Part shown: positions 24,738-33,161 of the stretch, in pieces | Layout: each line of letters begins with the position of its first letter | Numbering within the stretch: the stretch's first letter is position 1 | DNA from: Flavobacterium limnosediminis JC2902 | Lineage (GTDB): Bacteria > Bacteroidota > Bacteroidia > Flavobacteriales > Flavobacteriaceae | Length of the DNA: 64,000 bases | NCBI RefSeq assembly: GCF_000498535.1 | Contig: NZ_AVGG01000018.1 | Span: 211,430-275,429 of the forward strand | Reading direction: 5' to 3' | Notes under the pieces: model-generated | The model's database searches: none | What the model saw: the letters and a program-made list of their open reading frames with translations, nothing else | What the model was told of the DNA's origin: nothing | Made by a program: the position numbers and the translations under genes

Positions 24738-25502
24738 ATGGCACTATTTGCTGATAATTTGAGGTATTTGAGAGGACGCAAAAAATTGTCGCAACAAAAA
24801 GTTGCCGATGATTTACGCATTAGCAGAGGTCAATATCAAAAGTATGAAGACGGAAACTCGGAAGCTCCGTATCAGATTTTGATTCGTATTTCACAGTATT
24901 ACAACGTGACGACCGACTTACTTTTGACAGCAGATTTGACTAAAGTAAGCCTTGACGGTATGATTAAAATAGGGCAGAACCGAATGCTGTTGCCGGTTAT
25001 GGTGGATGCTGAAAATAATGACGCTATCGAGATTGTGCCGCAGGCAGCTAAAGCCGGTTATACCAGCGGTTATGCCGATCCTGAATATATTGGGAATCTA
25101 CCCATTATTTCACTTCCTTTTCTGGGTGCCGGTAAACACAGGGCATTCCCGGTCGAAGGCGATTCGATGCCACCCCACGAAGACGGCTCTTTCATAGTTG
25201 GTAAGTATGTAGAAGGTTTTGGAGAAATTAGGGATGGGAAAACCTATATCGTAGTTACTAAAGATGATGGAATTGTATACAAACGCCTGAACAAAAACGG
25301 AAAAAATGCTTTGGTACTTCACTCAGACAATTCTTTTTATGAGCCTTATCAGGTTAAAGCTTCAGATATTATTGAAATTTGGGAGTATGTGTGCAATATT
25401 GGCCGCAACGACCAAAAGATGGAACATACTACGGATACAGTAACCTCACTGCTTATCGAAATGCGAAAGGAACTTCGGGAGGTTAAGGCTAAAATTCAGT
25501 AG
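24738..25502 (+). CDS. XRE/S24 family self-cleaving repressor (LexA-like)
   Basis: A 254-residue repressor. The N-terminal HTH_XRE domain (about 7-62) has KLSQQKVADDLRISRGQYQK. The C-terminal S24 peptidase has the catalytic Ser143 in VEGDSMPP and Lys182 in GIVYKRL, and an Ala106-Gly107 bond in AAKAGYTSG that fits the LexA/UmuD/phage-repressor cleavage site. A charged helical tail follows. The ATG at 24738 gives the normal N terminus; the longer frame from 24687 lies in the operator region. It is divergent from two error-prone polymerase genes, which it likely represses until DNA damage triggers self-cleavage. Confidence 0.92.
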   Translation: MALFADNLRYLRGRKKLSQQKVADDLRISRGQYQKYEDGNSEAPYQILIRISQYYNVTTDLLLTADLTKVSLDGMIKIGQNRMLLPVMVDAENNDAIEIVPQAAKAGYTSGYADPEYIGNLPIISLPFLGAGKHRAFPVEGDSMPPHEDGSFIVGKYVEGFGEIRDGKTYIVVTKDDGIVYKRLNKNGKNALVLHSDNSFYEPYQVKASDIIEIWEYVCNIGRNDQKMEHTTDTVTSLLIEMRKELREVKAKIQ

Positions 25503-25511
25503 AAGAATTTT

Positions 25512-25535
25512 TTAGTTACTTAATTAAGCAACTAA
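25512..25535. other. 24-bp near-palindrome after the S24 gene
   Basis: TTAGTTACTTAATTAAGCAACTAA is an inverted repeat with one mismatched pair, ten bases after the stop codon. There is no T run after it, so a terminator role is uncertain. Confidence 0.5.
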
Positions 25536-25919
25536 ACACCTTGTTGCTGTTTAAGGGGAACAATTTTGCAATTATTTTTGCACTATTTCATAATCAAATA
25601 ATATGGGTAAGACCAATTTTCTTTTGGTTTACCGTTAAAAATAAAAGTCCAAAAGCGTTTTCATTTTTTTCATTCTATTGAAATGGAAGTATCATTTTAA
25701 AACCAAGCACATTATCAGTATTGTCCCCTTGAGGACGACCAGATCAAAACCGTTCAGGGATTGTTCCGGTTGAGATTGGTGCATTATTTTGAAACGGAAT
25801 CATATTTTTAAAAACCAAACATATTATTAGGAACTGTCCCTTTGAGGAGACTTTAGGGGTGTGTGGTTTGTCATAAGTAGCGAGAGTAGTGTGGTATATA
25901 AAAATTCTCGCCAAGTCCG
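25536..25919. other. Spacer with 64-67-bp direct repeat
   Basis: No gene seen. Two copies of a roughly 65-bp sequence lie at about 25672-25735 and 25783-25850, with shared words such as AAAACCAAnCA, ATTAT and TGTCCCnTTGAGGA. A -7-like TATTTTTG is at 25573-25580, ahead of an 11-codon frame (ATG 25602). It could be an RNA leader or a degraded mobile element. Confidence 0.5.
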
Positions 25920-26171
25920 TTACGCTATTTCTGTATACCTCAATTTTCTAAATTCAAATCCTGAACAGATCCAATTAAAAGCATATATACATAAATAAGC
26001 TATTGTAATAATATGTACCGCTACTAATACAAGTATAACAGTTACAAAAAATCGAAAATCAAATAAAAGGTAGTTTTTTAGGGGGAGAAGCAGTTCATGT
26101 ATATTGAACTTTTCTAAAATGGGTAAGAAACAGATAAGTACTGTGAATGTCTGTAAGGTTTGGTGTTTCAA
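25920..26171 (-). CDS. Possible small membrane protein
   Basis: Not recognised. An 83-residue frame with two hydrophobic stretches: LQTFTVLICFLPILEKF and, longer, FFVTVILVLVAVHIITIAYL followed by CIYAFNWI. A Phe/Leu-rich composition is also what AT-rich non-coding DNA gives, and no ribosome-binding or family evidence was found. It may be a real hydrophobic peptide of an accessory region or a chance frame. Confidence 0.35.
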   Translation of the reverse strand: MKHQTLQTFTVLICFLPILEKFNIHELLLPLKNYLLFDFRFFVTVILVLVAVHIITIAYLCIYAFNWICSGFEFRKLRYTEIA

Positions 26172-26293
26172 TGATATTTTAAAAGGCTTTCTGTTGAAAT
26201 TGCAATTATAAAGAAAATAATAGATTGTATAGTTTCAGAATCGGCTGTACAGAAATTGATAATAAATGAATTTCATTTTTTAATAGAAGAATT

Positions 26294-26325
26294 AGAGATT
26301 GCTTTTTTTGGCAGTCTCTTTTTTA
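26294..26325 (+). terminator. Hairpin terminator
   Basis: Stem AGAGATTGC / GCAGTCTCT (26294-26302, 26311-26319; one G-U pair) followed by six Ts. There is no annotated plus-strand gene close upstream, so it may end a short RNA from the 25.5-26.3 kb spacer. Confidence 0.65.
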
Positions 26326-26488
26326 GTATGATTTTATTTGAATTTAAATGATAAATGTGAAATAACAGTTTGCATTTAAATTTGATAAGGAACAGTAAAT
26401 TTTATAAAAAATACACAAAAAAAAGCAAAACCTAAGCTACTCTTACTTCTGAAATTTGCATTAGTAATAATCATTAAATCAATATGAA

Positions 26489-26572
26489 ATGAAAACAAAA
26501 CAATTAAAAACAAATGCAAGTTATTTCAAGTGTGTTACTGAAGAGCTTATTTATCAATCATTAAAATTTTAA
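26489..26572 (+). CDS. Possible 27-residue peptide before the metal cluster
   Basis: ATG 26489 opens a 27-codon frame (MKTKQLKTNASYFKCVTEEL...) ending at TAA 26570-26572, eleven bases before the ATG of the decayed HMA gene. Its charged, non-repetitive composition and position in the same transcript make a leader peptide conceivable. No other support. Confidence 0.25.
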   Translation: MKTKQLKTNASYFKCVTEELIYQSLKF

Positions 26573-26582
26573 TTTAAATCAA

Positions 26583-26983
26583 ATGAAATTATTAAATCAA
26601 ATATTAATGGGAATTATTATGATATTCTCATTAGGAAGTATGGAAGCACAAGTTAAAAACACAAAAACTGAAACTGTAAAAGTATATGGTAACTGTGGAA
26701 TGTGTTAGTCAAGTATATAAGAATCAGGTGATTTAAAAAAAGTACAAAAGTAGATTGGAATCAGGATACTCAAATGCCGCCGTTAACTTATGATGTAACT
26801 GATGCAGCCAAAACAAATCAAGGCGAAATACTCGAAAGAATTGCTTTAGCAGGTTACGATAGCGATAAATTCTCCGCTCCTGACGATATCTACAATAACC
26901 TTCAGGTTTGTTGTCAATATGACCGTGTTGCAAAAGTTGCGGTTAATGAAGGAACTAAAATTGGACCACGGAAAAACGGTTGA
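26583..26983 (+). pseudogene. Decayed HMA-domain heavy-metal-binding exported protein
   Basis: The frame from ATG 26583 has a signal peptide (MGIIMIFSLGSMEAQ) and the start of an HMA domain, VKVYGNCGMC, where CxxC would bind Cu(I) or a similar ion. TAG directly follows the second Cys (26706), with TAA at 26718 and TAG at 26751. A shift of frame at about 26747 then restores the rest (KVDWNQDTQ, TNQGEILERIALAGYDSD, NNLQVCCQYDRVAKVAV). Relatives are small periplasmic metal carriers in copper or mercury resistance clusters. At least three stops and one frameshift make it non-functional. Confidence 0.85.
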
Positions 26984-27104
26984 AACAACCAATTGGTTTT
27001 AGTTTGTAACTGTTTAATTTATAAGGTATTGAATGATTAAATTATCAAATAATATTTGTACTTTTAATACTAAAAGTAATACATATTTTAAATTTAATAA
27101 GAAT

Positions 27105-27355
27105 AACAAAAAATTAATATTTTGTGTTGAGATAATGGCATCGTAATGACTTCCTGAAATCAAAAAAACAAAGAGGCCGAAACTAATAATTCAGAAGTGA
27201 TGAATCATGACTCCACAATGGTGGATCATGACTCTAAAACGATGGGTAGCGATTCAAAAATGTATGCCTGTCCAATGTACCATGATGTTACCGGTAAAAA
27301 AGGCGACAAATGAACGAAATGTGGCATGGACTTAACTGAAGAAGTTACAAAATAG
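27105..27355 (+). pseudogene. Decayed heavy-metal-binding-domain lipoprotein
   Basis: Reads KKLIF..., then, after a frameshift, MTS*NQKNKEAE..., MYACPMYHDVTGKKGDK*TKCGMDLTEEVTK. The TGA at 27155 stands where the lipobox Cys belongs and the TGA at 27311 stands where the first Cys of the second metal-binding CxxC belongs. The start codon is also lost. Intact relatives are small lipoproteins with a heavy-metal-binding domain (CPMHPxxxxxxxGxCPxCGM type) found ahead of RND copper/silver pumps. It is a pseudogene adjacent to an apparently more intact pump. Confidence 0.8.
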
Positions 27356-27443
27356 CTCGTAAATCAATACAGCTAGTTAAATAAGGCCTGCAAAAGGTTT
27401 AGGGATTTTCTAGGTCTTCCTAACTGGCAAAAACGAAAAGAGT

Positions 27444-28733
27444 ATGGTCGAAAAATTGATTTCATTTTCCTTGAAAAACCGACTTATTGTGCTGCTTGTG
27501 GCAGCCGGTTTATTTGGTTTGGGAATATACAGTGTTCAGCAAAACCCTATTGATGCCATCCCTGATTTATCGGAAAATCAAGTTATTGTTTTTACGGAAT
27601 GGATGGGAAGAAGCCCACAGGTAATCGAAGCACAAGTTACCTATCCTTTGGTTTCTAATCTTCAGGGTATACCAAAAGTTAAAAATATACGTGGAGCCTC
27701 CATGTTTGGGATGAGCTTTGTCTATATCATTTTTGAAGACAATGTGGATACCTACTGGGCAAGAACACGGGTGTTGGAAAGATTAAATTATGCCCAACGC
27801 TTACTCCCGCAAGATGTTGTTCCAACGTTAGGTCCTGATGGTACAGGAGTAGGTCATATTTTTTGGTATCATTTTGAAACTAATGGAATGGACTTGGGAG
27901 AGCAAAGAGCCTTACAAGACTGGTATGTGAAATTTGCATTGCAAACAGTTCCAGGTGTTGCCGAAGTAGCTTCTTTTGGAGGTTTCGAAAAACAATATCA
28001 ACTGGTGTTAGATCCGCTCAAAATGCAATATTATAACGTCAGCATGATGGAAGTTATGAATGCTGTAAAATCAAATAACAACGACGTTGGAGGACGAAAA
28101 TTTGAAATGAGTAACATGTCTTACATCGTAAGAGGTTTAGGATATATTAGGAATATTAAAGATGTCGAGAATATTGCAATAAAAAATTACAATGCTGTTC
28201 CTGTACGGGTAAAAGATATTGGCTCGATTCAAATGGGAGGCGATTTACGATTGGGAATTTTTGACGAAAATGGAAAAGGAGAAGTTGTTGGCGGAATTGT
28301 AGTGATGCGTTACGGCGAAAATGCCGACAAAGTAATACATGCAGTAAAAGAAAAAATGAAGGAGGTCGAAAAAGGTTTACCGGAAGGCGTTTCTTTTAAA
28401 ACTTCCTACGACAGAAGTGAACTGATAGGAAAAGCAATTGCATCCGTTAAAGGGACGCTAATAGAAGAAATGATTGCCGTATCTCTTGTTATCCTTATTT
28501 TTCTTTTCCATTGGAGAAGTGCTTTAATTATCCTTATACAGCTTCCTATATCAGTAGCTGTGGGCTTTATTTTACTTGAGGCTTTGGGTATCTCTTCCAA
28601 TATTATGTCATTAACGGGTATTGCTCTGGCCATAGGAGTGGTTGTCGACGATGGTATTGTAATGGTGGAAAATTCATATCGGAATATTTCGGAGAAACAG
28701 GAAGAAATGGTTAACAGTGAAGAATCTGATTAA
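27444..28733 (+). CDS. cusA: CusA/CzcA-type RND heavy-metal pump, N-terminal part (split gene)
   Basis: The first 429 residues of an HME-RND inner-membrane pump that expels Cu(I)/Ag(I) or divalent metals using the proton gradient. It includes the first membrane helix, porter segments (QNPIDAIPDLSENQVIVFTE, PDGTGVGHIFWYHF), helices 2-4 and the conserved GIALAIGVVVDDGIVMVEN with its acidic pair. It stops at TAA 28731-28733 in the linker after helix 4. The rest of the pump is in the +1 frame from 28717. This may be a recent frameshift or a genuinely two-part pump. Metal choice cannot be decided from sequence alone. Confidence 0.85.
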   Translation: MVEKLISFSLKNRLIVLLVAAGLFGLGIYSVQQNPIDAIPDLSENQVIVFTEWMGRSPQVIEAQVTYPLVSNLQGIPKVKNIRGASMFGMSFVYIIFEDNVDTYWARTRVLERLNYAQRLLPQDVVPTLGPDGTGVGHIFWYHFETNGMDLGEQRALQDWYVKFALQTVPGVAEVASFGGFEKQYQLVLDPLKMQYYNVSMMEVMNAVKSNNNDVGGRKFEMSNMSYIVRGLGYIRNIKDVENIAIKNYNAVPVRVKDIGSIQMGGDLRLGIFDENGKGEVVGGIVVMRYGENADKVIHAVKEKMKEVEKGLPEGVSFKTSYDRSELIGKAIASVKGTLIEEMIAVSLVILIFLFHWRSALIILIQLPISVAVGFILLEALGISSNIMSLTGIALAIGVVVDDGIVMVENSYRNISEKQEEMVNSEESD

Positions 28734-30672
28734 GATGAAAGGGAAACTACTAAAAATATTCAAAAAAGAACGCGATCCATTATCTTCAGAAGAAAAACTT
28801 AAGATAATTGAATCGTCCTCTAAATTGGTGGGGCCAGGTGTTTTTTACTCAACAATAATTGTAATCGCCTCTTTTTTACCTGTGTTTCTTCTTACTGGAA
28901 TGGAAGGTAAACTTTTTAGTCCATTAGCGTATACAAAATCCTTTATTCTTATAGTCGATGCTTTTTTGGCAATCACGTTAACACCGGTACTGATTAGCTT
29001 TTTACTCAAAGGGAAACTCCGTCCGGAAGAAAAAAATCCAATCAATAGCCAACTCGAAGCAATCTACACACCCATACTAACCTTTTGTCTGAAATGGCGT
29101 AAATCGGTATTAGGTTTTAATATCGTTGCATTATTGATTGGGGTGTTAATGTTTACCCGTTTAGGGTCAGAGTTCATGCCTCCATTAGATGAAAGTTCCA
29201 TTTTATTTATGCCGGTAACATTACCAGATGTGTCAAATTCTGAAGTAAAAAGGATTTTGCAAGTACAGGATAAATTAATAAAATCAGTGCCCGAAGTAGA
29301 TCACGTTTTAGGAAAAGCTGGTAGGGCAAACACGGCCACCGATAACAGTCCGATAAGCATGATTGAAACCATTATTTTGTTAAAGCCCCAAGAAGAATGG
29401 AGAGAAGGCAAAACAAAAAATGACATCATCACTGAAATAAATAATAAACTGCAGATTCCGGGAGTAGCAAACGGTTTTACACAGCCTATTATCAATCGTA
29501 TCAACATGCTTTCAACCGGTATTCGAACGGATGTTGGAATAAAAATTTACGGTGCAAGTTTAGATACTATCGATGTTTTATCTCAAAAAATCAAAAAAAC
29601 CTTGGAAGGTACTTCCGGGGTAAAAGATTTATATTCAGAACCTATCACAGGAGGAAAATATATAGACATTGAAGCAAAACGAGAAGTTATTGGCCGATAC
29701 GGACTTTCTATTGATGATATCAATAACGTTGTCGAAGCGGCTATTGGTGGAATGAAACTAACGACAACCATTGAGGGAAGACAACGGTTCTCTGTAAATG
29801 CAAGATATGCACAGGAATACAGAAACAGCCTCGATGCTTTAAAAAAATTACAGGTACAAACGATGCAATATGGTCCAATTCCCTTAGAAATTGTTGCCGA
29901 CGTTAAAATAAGTGATGGACCTCCCATGATAAACAGTGAAAATGCAATGCTTCGAGGGAGTGTATTGTTTAATGTTCGGGAACGTGATTTGGGCAGTACG
30001 GTAAAAGAGGCGCAGAAAAAATTAAACGCCATGATGACTAAAATGCCCAAAGGATATTATGTGGAATGGAGCGGACAATGGGAAAATCAAATCAGAGCCA
30101 ACAAAACATTGAGTCTGATTTTGCCTATAGTAGTTGTTATTATTTTTCTCATTCTGTTTTTTACCTATCGTTCCATGAAAGAAGCGTTAATCACCATGAT
30201 AACAGTACCCTTTGCTTTAATTGGCGGAATTTTTATGGTCTATTTTTATGGTATCAACTTGTCGGTTGCAGTGGCTGTTGGTTTTATTGCATTGTTTGGA
30301 ATGGCCATAGAAACGGCAATGTTAATGACCATTTATTTGAATGAATCCATGAACAAAATGGTGGAGAAATACGGAAATAGCAAAGAGGTTATCACCGAAG
30401 AAACATTGAGGCAATATATTATTGATGGATCAGCAAAAAGGTTGCGACCAAAACTAATGACCGTTTCGGTTTCATTATTTGGTTTGATACCAATTCTGTG
30501 GGCAACAGGAGCAGGAGCCGATGTGATGCTTCCTATCACTGTCCCTCTTATTGGCGGAACAATTACGTCCACTATTTATGTTTTATTAGTAACACCTGTT
30601 GTTTTTGAAATGGTAAAACTCCGTGAACTGAAAACAAACGGTAAAATAGAAATTTTAGATGCTAAAGAATAA
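28717..30672 (+). CDS. cusA: CusA/CzcA-type RND heavy-metal pump, C-terminal part (split gene)
   Basis: The remaining 651 residues of the pump: helices 5-12 and the second porter half. Marks are VGPGVFYSTIIVIASFLPVF, GSEFMPPLDESSILFMP, TGIRTDVGIKIYG, the acidic helix 10 segment FGMAIETAMLMTIYLNES and SAKRLRPKLMT with the conserved Lys. The frame can start at GTG 28717 or ATG 28735; it overlaps the first part by 17 bases in a different frame. Both halves together are slightly longer than an average CusA, so nothing large is missing. If made as two polypeptides they could assemble, as the break falls in a cytoplasmic linker. Confidence 0.85.
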   Translation: MKNLIKMKGKLLKIFKKERDPLSSEEKLKIIESSSKLVGPGVFYSTIIVIASFLPVFLLTGMEGKLFSPLAYTKSFILIVDAFLAITLTPVLISFLLKGKLRPEEKNPINSQLEAIYTPILTFCLKWRKSVLGFNIVALLIGVLMFTRLGSEFMPPLDESSILFMPVTLPDVSNSEVKRILQVQDKLIKSVPEVDHVLGKAGRANTATDNSPISMIETIILLKPQEEWREGKTKNDIITEINNKLQIPGVANGFTQPIINRINMLSTGIRTDVGIKIYGASLDTIDVLSQKIKKTLEGTSGVKDLYSEPITGGKYIDIEAKREVIGRYGLSIDDINNVVEAAIGGMKLTTTIEGRQRFSVNARYAQEYRNSLDALKKLQVQTMQYGPIPLEIVADVKISDGPPMINSENAMLRGSVLFNVRERDLGSTVKEAQKKLNAMMTKMPKGYYVEWSGQWENQIRANKTLSLILPIVVVIIFLILFFTYRSMKEALITMITVPFALIGGIFMVYFYGINLSVAVAVGFIALFGMAIETAMLMTIYLNESMNKMVEKYGNSKEVITEETLRQYIIDGSAKRLRPKLMTVSVSLFGLIPILWATGAGADVMLPITVPLIGGTITSTIYVLLVTPVVFEMVKLRELKTNGKIEILDAKE

Positions 30673-31912
30673 GTATTATATAGCAATAGGTTGTTTGATT
30701 TTAGGCTTCGTTTCAAGTAGAGCCCAAACAGTTTCGTTGGATGAAATTTTGAAAAAGATCGAAACAAATAATCCACAATTAAAAATGTATGATGCCGATA
30801 TACAAAGTATGGAAGCAGCTGCTAAAGGTGCTAAAAGTTGGATGCCACCACAGGTTGAAACGGGTTTCTTTATGACGCCATACAATTCCAAAATGTGGAA
30901 GGCTGATGAGATATCACCCGGAATGGGATCTTATATGTTGGGCGTCACGCAAATGATTCCGAATTCCAAAAAACTGAACACCGATTTTAAGTATATGAGC
31001 GCAATGTCTTCTGTGGAAAAAGAAAACAAAAACTATACGATTAATCAACTCAATGCTTTGGCTAAAACAAATTATTACCAATGGCTTGTATTCAATAAGA
31101 AAATAAAAATTGCTGATGATAATTTACTCCTTTTAGACTACATGATTAAAAGTATGGAGATACGCTATCAATACAATATGGATAAATTGCCAACTTACTA
31201 CAAAGCAAAATCACAATACAGTGCATTACAGAGTGTGATTGTTATGTTGCAAAATGACATAGCACAAAAAAGGATTATGCTGAATATGCTGATGGCAAGA
31301 GATAAAAATACCGCATTTGAGATTGATACGACATATAAACTAACCGATTTTAATCTGATAAAAACCGATACAACACAGCTTTCCCAAAATAGAAGTGACA
31401 TAAAGGCGATTGAAAAAACAATGGCATTAAATCAGCTGAAAATAGAAGCCGAAAAAACAAAGTTTTTGCCGGAGTTTGGAGTTAAATATGATCATATGTT
31501 TGCTTTTGGGCAACAACCACAACAATTCTCTTTAATGGGAATGGTTACCATCCCAATGCCTTGGTCAATCAAAATGAACAAAGCCAATATCAGTAGTTTT
31601 CAAATTAAAAATGAAAGTCTTAATTGGCAAAAACAAATGATACTGAATGAGGCATCAGGAATGATTTCCGGAATGCAAACCGAACTGACAAACTTCAAAA
31701 AACAGTATGATATTGCCGAGAGAAATATTATTCCTGCCTTGCGTAAAAACTACGACACGGCTATTATCGCCTGGCAAAATAATACCGGAGATTTGTTTGT
31801 GGTACTCGATGCCTGGGAGGCGTTAAATATGGCGCAAATGGATTCGCTAGATAAATTACAGGCCATTTTGGCGACACAGGTTGAAATTGAAAAGCAACTG
31901 GAAACTAAATAA
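30659..31912 (+). CDS. TolC/CusC-like outer-membrane efflux protein
   Basis: A 417-residue channel protein for the efflux complex. A signal peptide ends near FVSSRAQ. The rest is mainly long amphipathic helices (VSLDEILKKIETNNPQLKMY, then AQMDSLDKLQAILATQVEIE), the two-fold repeat pattern of the outer-membrane efflux family. It overlaps the end of the pump gene by 14 bases and is followed by the adaptor genes two bases later. It likely forms a trimeric tunnel connecting the pump to the outside. Confidence 0.9.
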   Translation: MLKNKYYIAIGCLILGFVSSRAQTVSLDEILKKIETNNPQLKMYDADIQSMEAAAKGAKSWMPPQVETGFFMTPYNSKMWKADEISPGMGSYMLGVTQMIPNSKKLNTDFKYMSAMSSVEKENKNYTINQLNALAKTNYYQWLVFNKKIKIADDNLLLLDYMIKSMEIRYQYNMDKLPTYYKAKSQYSALQSVIVMLQNDIAQKRIMLNMLMARDKNTAFEIDTTYKLTDFNLIKTDTTQLSQNRSDIKAIEKTMALNQLKIEAEKTKFLPEFGVKYDHMFAFGQQPQQFSLMGMVTIPMPWSIKMNKANISSFQIKNESLNWQKQMILNEASGMISGMQTELTNFKKQYDIAERNIIPALRKNYDTAIIAWQNNTGDLFVVLDAWEALNMAQMDSLDKLQAILATQVEIEKQLETK

Positions 31913-31914
31913 TT

Positions 31915-33159
31915 ATGAACCGATATTTAAAATACAGTTTAATAACCATTGTGATTTTAACGATTGGATTTGTAATCTATTATTTTACTACCAAATCGGA
32001 GAACCATTCCGGTCACGAGCAACAAGCAGTGGTTTATACCTGTTCGATGCACCCAGAGATTATTCGTGACAAACCCGGAAATTGTCCTATTTGCGGAATG
32101 ACTTTAGTAAAAAAGGTAACCAATAATCATACAGAAGAAAACAATTCGATTGAAAATGTTTTAAAGCCAACTGATAATTTTATTGTTGGAAATTATCAAA
32201 CTACGACTGCAAAAGACACAACGGTAAGCAGTGAAATCAATTTACCCGGTAGTGTGGCTTACGATCCAAATTCTTTTGTAAACATTGCGGCAAGGGTAAG
32301 TGGAAGAATTGAAAAAATGTATGTGAATTACAAATACCAAAAGGTAAATAAAGGACAAAAACTTTTTGACTTATACAGCCCGGAATTACTTACGGAACAA
32401 CAAAACTTTATTTATTTAATTTCAAATGATGCAGCTAATACTTCAATTGTTGAAGCTTCAAAACAAAAATTAAAGCTCTACGGTATGAGTGGTAATCAAA
32501 TTAATGCGTTAATCTCAACTAAAAAGGCAAACCCCATAATTTCAATTTATAGTCCTGCTTACGGAATAATTGACGCAACGGAAACAATGGATGTCAATAG
32601 CAATACGATGTCTAATGCAAGTGCTCCCTCTGAAGTCTTAAATGTTAAAGAAGGGAATTATATAAAAAAGGGAGAAACGGTGTTTAAATTAGTCAATACC
32701 AATAAAGTATGGGGTGTTTTTAATGTCTTACAAGGATATAGCGGATTGCTAAAGGTGAATCAACCCATTACAATTACAACAGAATTAGATGAAAATTACA
32801 ATATCAACGCTCATATAAACTTTATAGAAACGCAGTTAAGCGCAACCGATAAATCCAATAGAATTAGGGTGTATCTAAGCAACAGCACGTTAAAACTACC
32901 TATAGGGTTACGTTTACAGGGAAGGGTAAAAACAAACCTGATTAAAGGCTTTTGGTTGCATAAACAAGCATTCGTTAGTATCGGAAATAAGAAAATAGTT
33001 TTTGTCAAAATGAACAACGGCTTTAAGGCTAAAGAAATAAAAACGGGAATTGAAATGGAAGATTATATTCAGGTCATAAACGGGATTTCTGTTAATGATA
33101 CTATTGCCCGAAACGCGCAGTATTTAATAGACAGCGAAAGCTTCATTAAAACCGAGTAA
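31915..33159 (+). CDS. cusB: RND periplasmic adaptor with heavy-metal-binding domain (CusB-like, 1)
   Basis: A 414-residue membrane-fusion protein. After an N-terminal membrane anchor (ITIVILTIGFVIYYF) comes a heavy-metal-binding domain YTCSMHPEIIRDKPGNCPIC with the following GM (about residues 40-62), in which three Cys, Met and His can bind metal. Barrel-sandwich and alpha-hairpin regions follow (GRIEKMYVNYKYQKVNKGQK, KQKLKLYGMSGNQI), then a beta-barrel. It starts two bases after the channel gene. It probably links pump and channel and captures the metal in the periplasm. Confidence 0.9.
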   Translation: MNRYLKYSLITIVILTIGFVIYYFTTKSENHSGHEQQAVVYTCSMHPEIIRDKPGNCPICGMTLVKKVTNNHTEENNSIENVLKPTDNFIVGNYQTTTAKDTTVSSEINLPGSVAYDPNSFVNIAARVSGRIEKMYVNYKYQKVNKGQKLFDLYSPELLTEQQNFIYLISNDAANTSIVEASKQKLKLYGMSGNQINALISTKKANPIISIYSPAYGIIDATETMDVNSNTMSNASAPSEVLNVKEGNYIKKGETVFKLVNTNKVWGVFNVLQGYSGLLKVNQPITITTELDENYNINAHINFIETQLSATDKSNRIRVYLSNSTLKLPIGLRLQGRVKTNLIKGFWLHKQAFVSIGNKKIVFVKMNNGFKAKEIKTGIEMEDYIQVINGISVNDTIARNAQYLIDSESFIKTE

Positions 33160-33161
33160 AA

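Larger units (their letters stand above)
26172..26582. other. AT-rich spacer before the metal-resistance cluster
   Basis: Contains the terminator hairpin at 26294 and a possible 27-codon frame at 26489. Nothing else recognisable. Confidence 0.6.

Noticed and set aside
27105..27355. Selenocysteine insertion at the TGA codons
   Set aside because: One TGA falls at a lipobox Cys, where selenocysteine has no role; a frameshift and a missing start codon point to decay.
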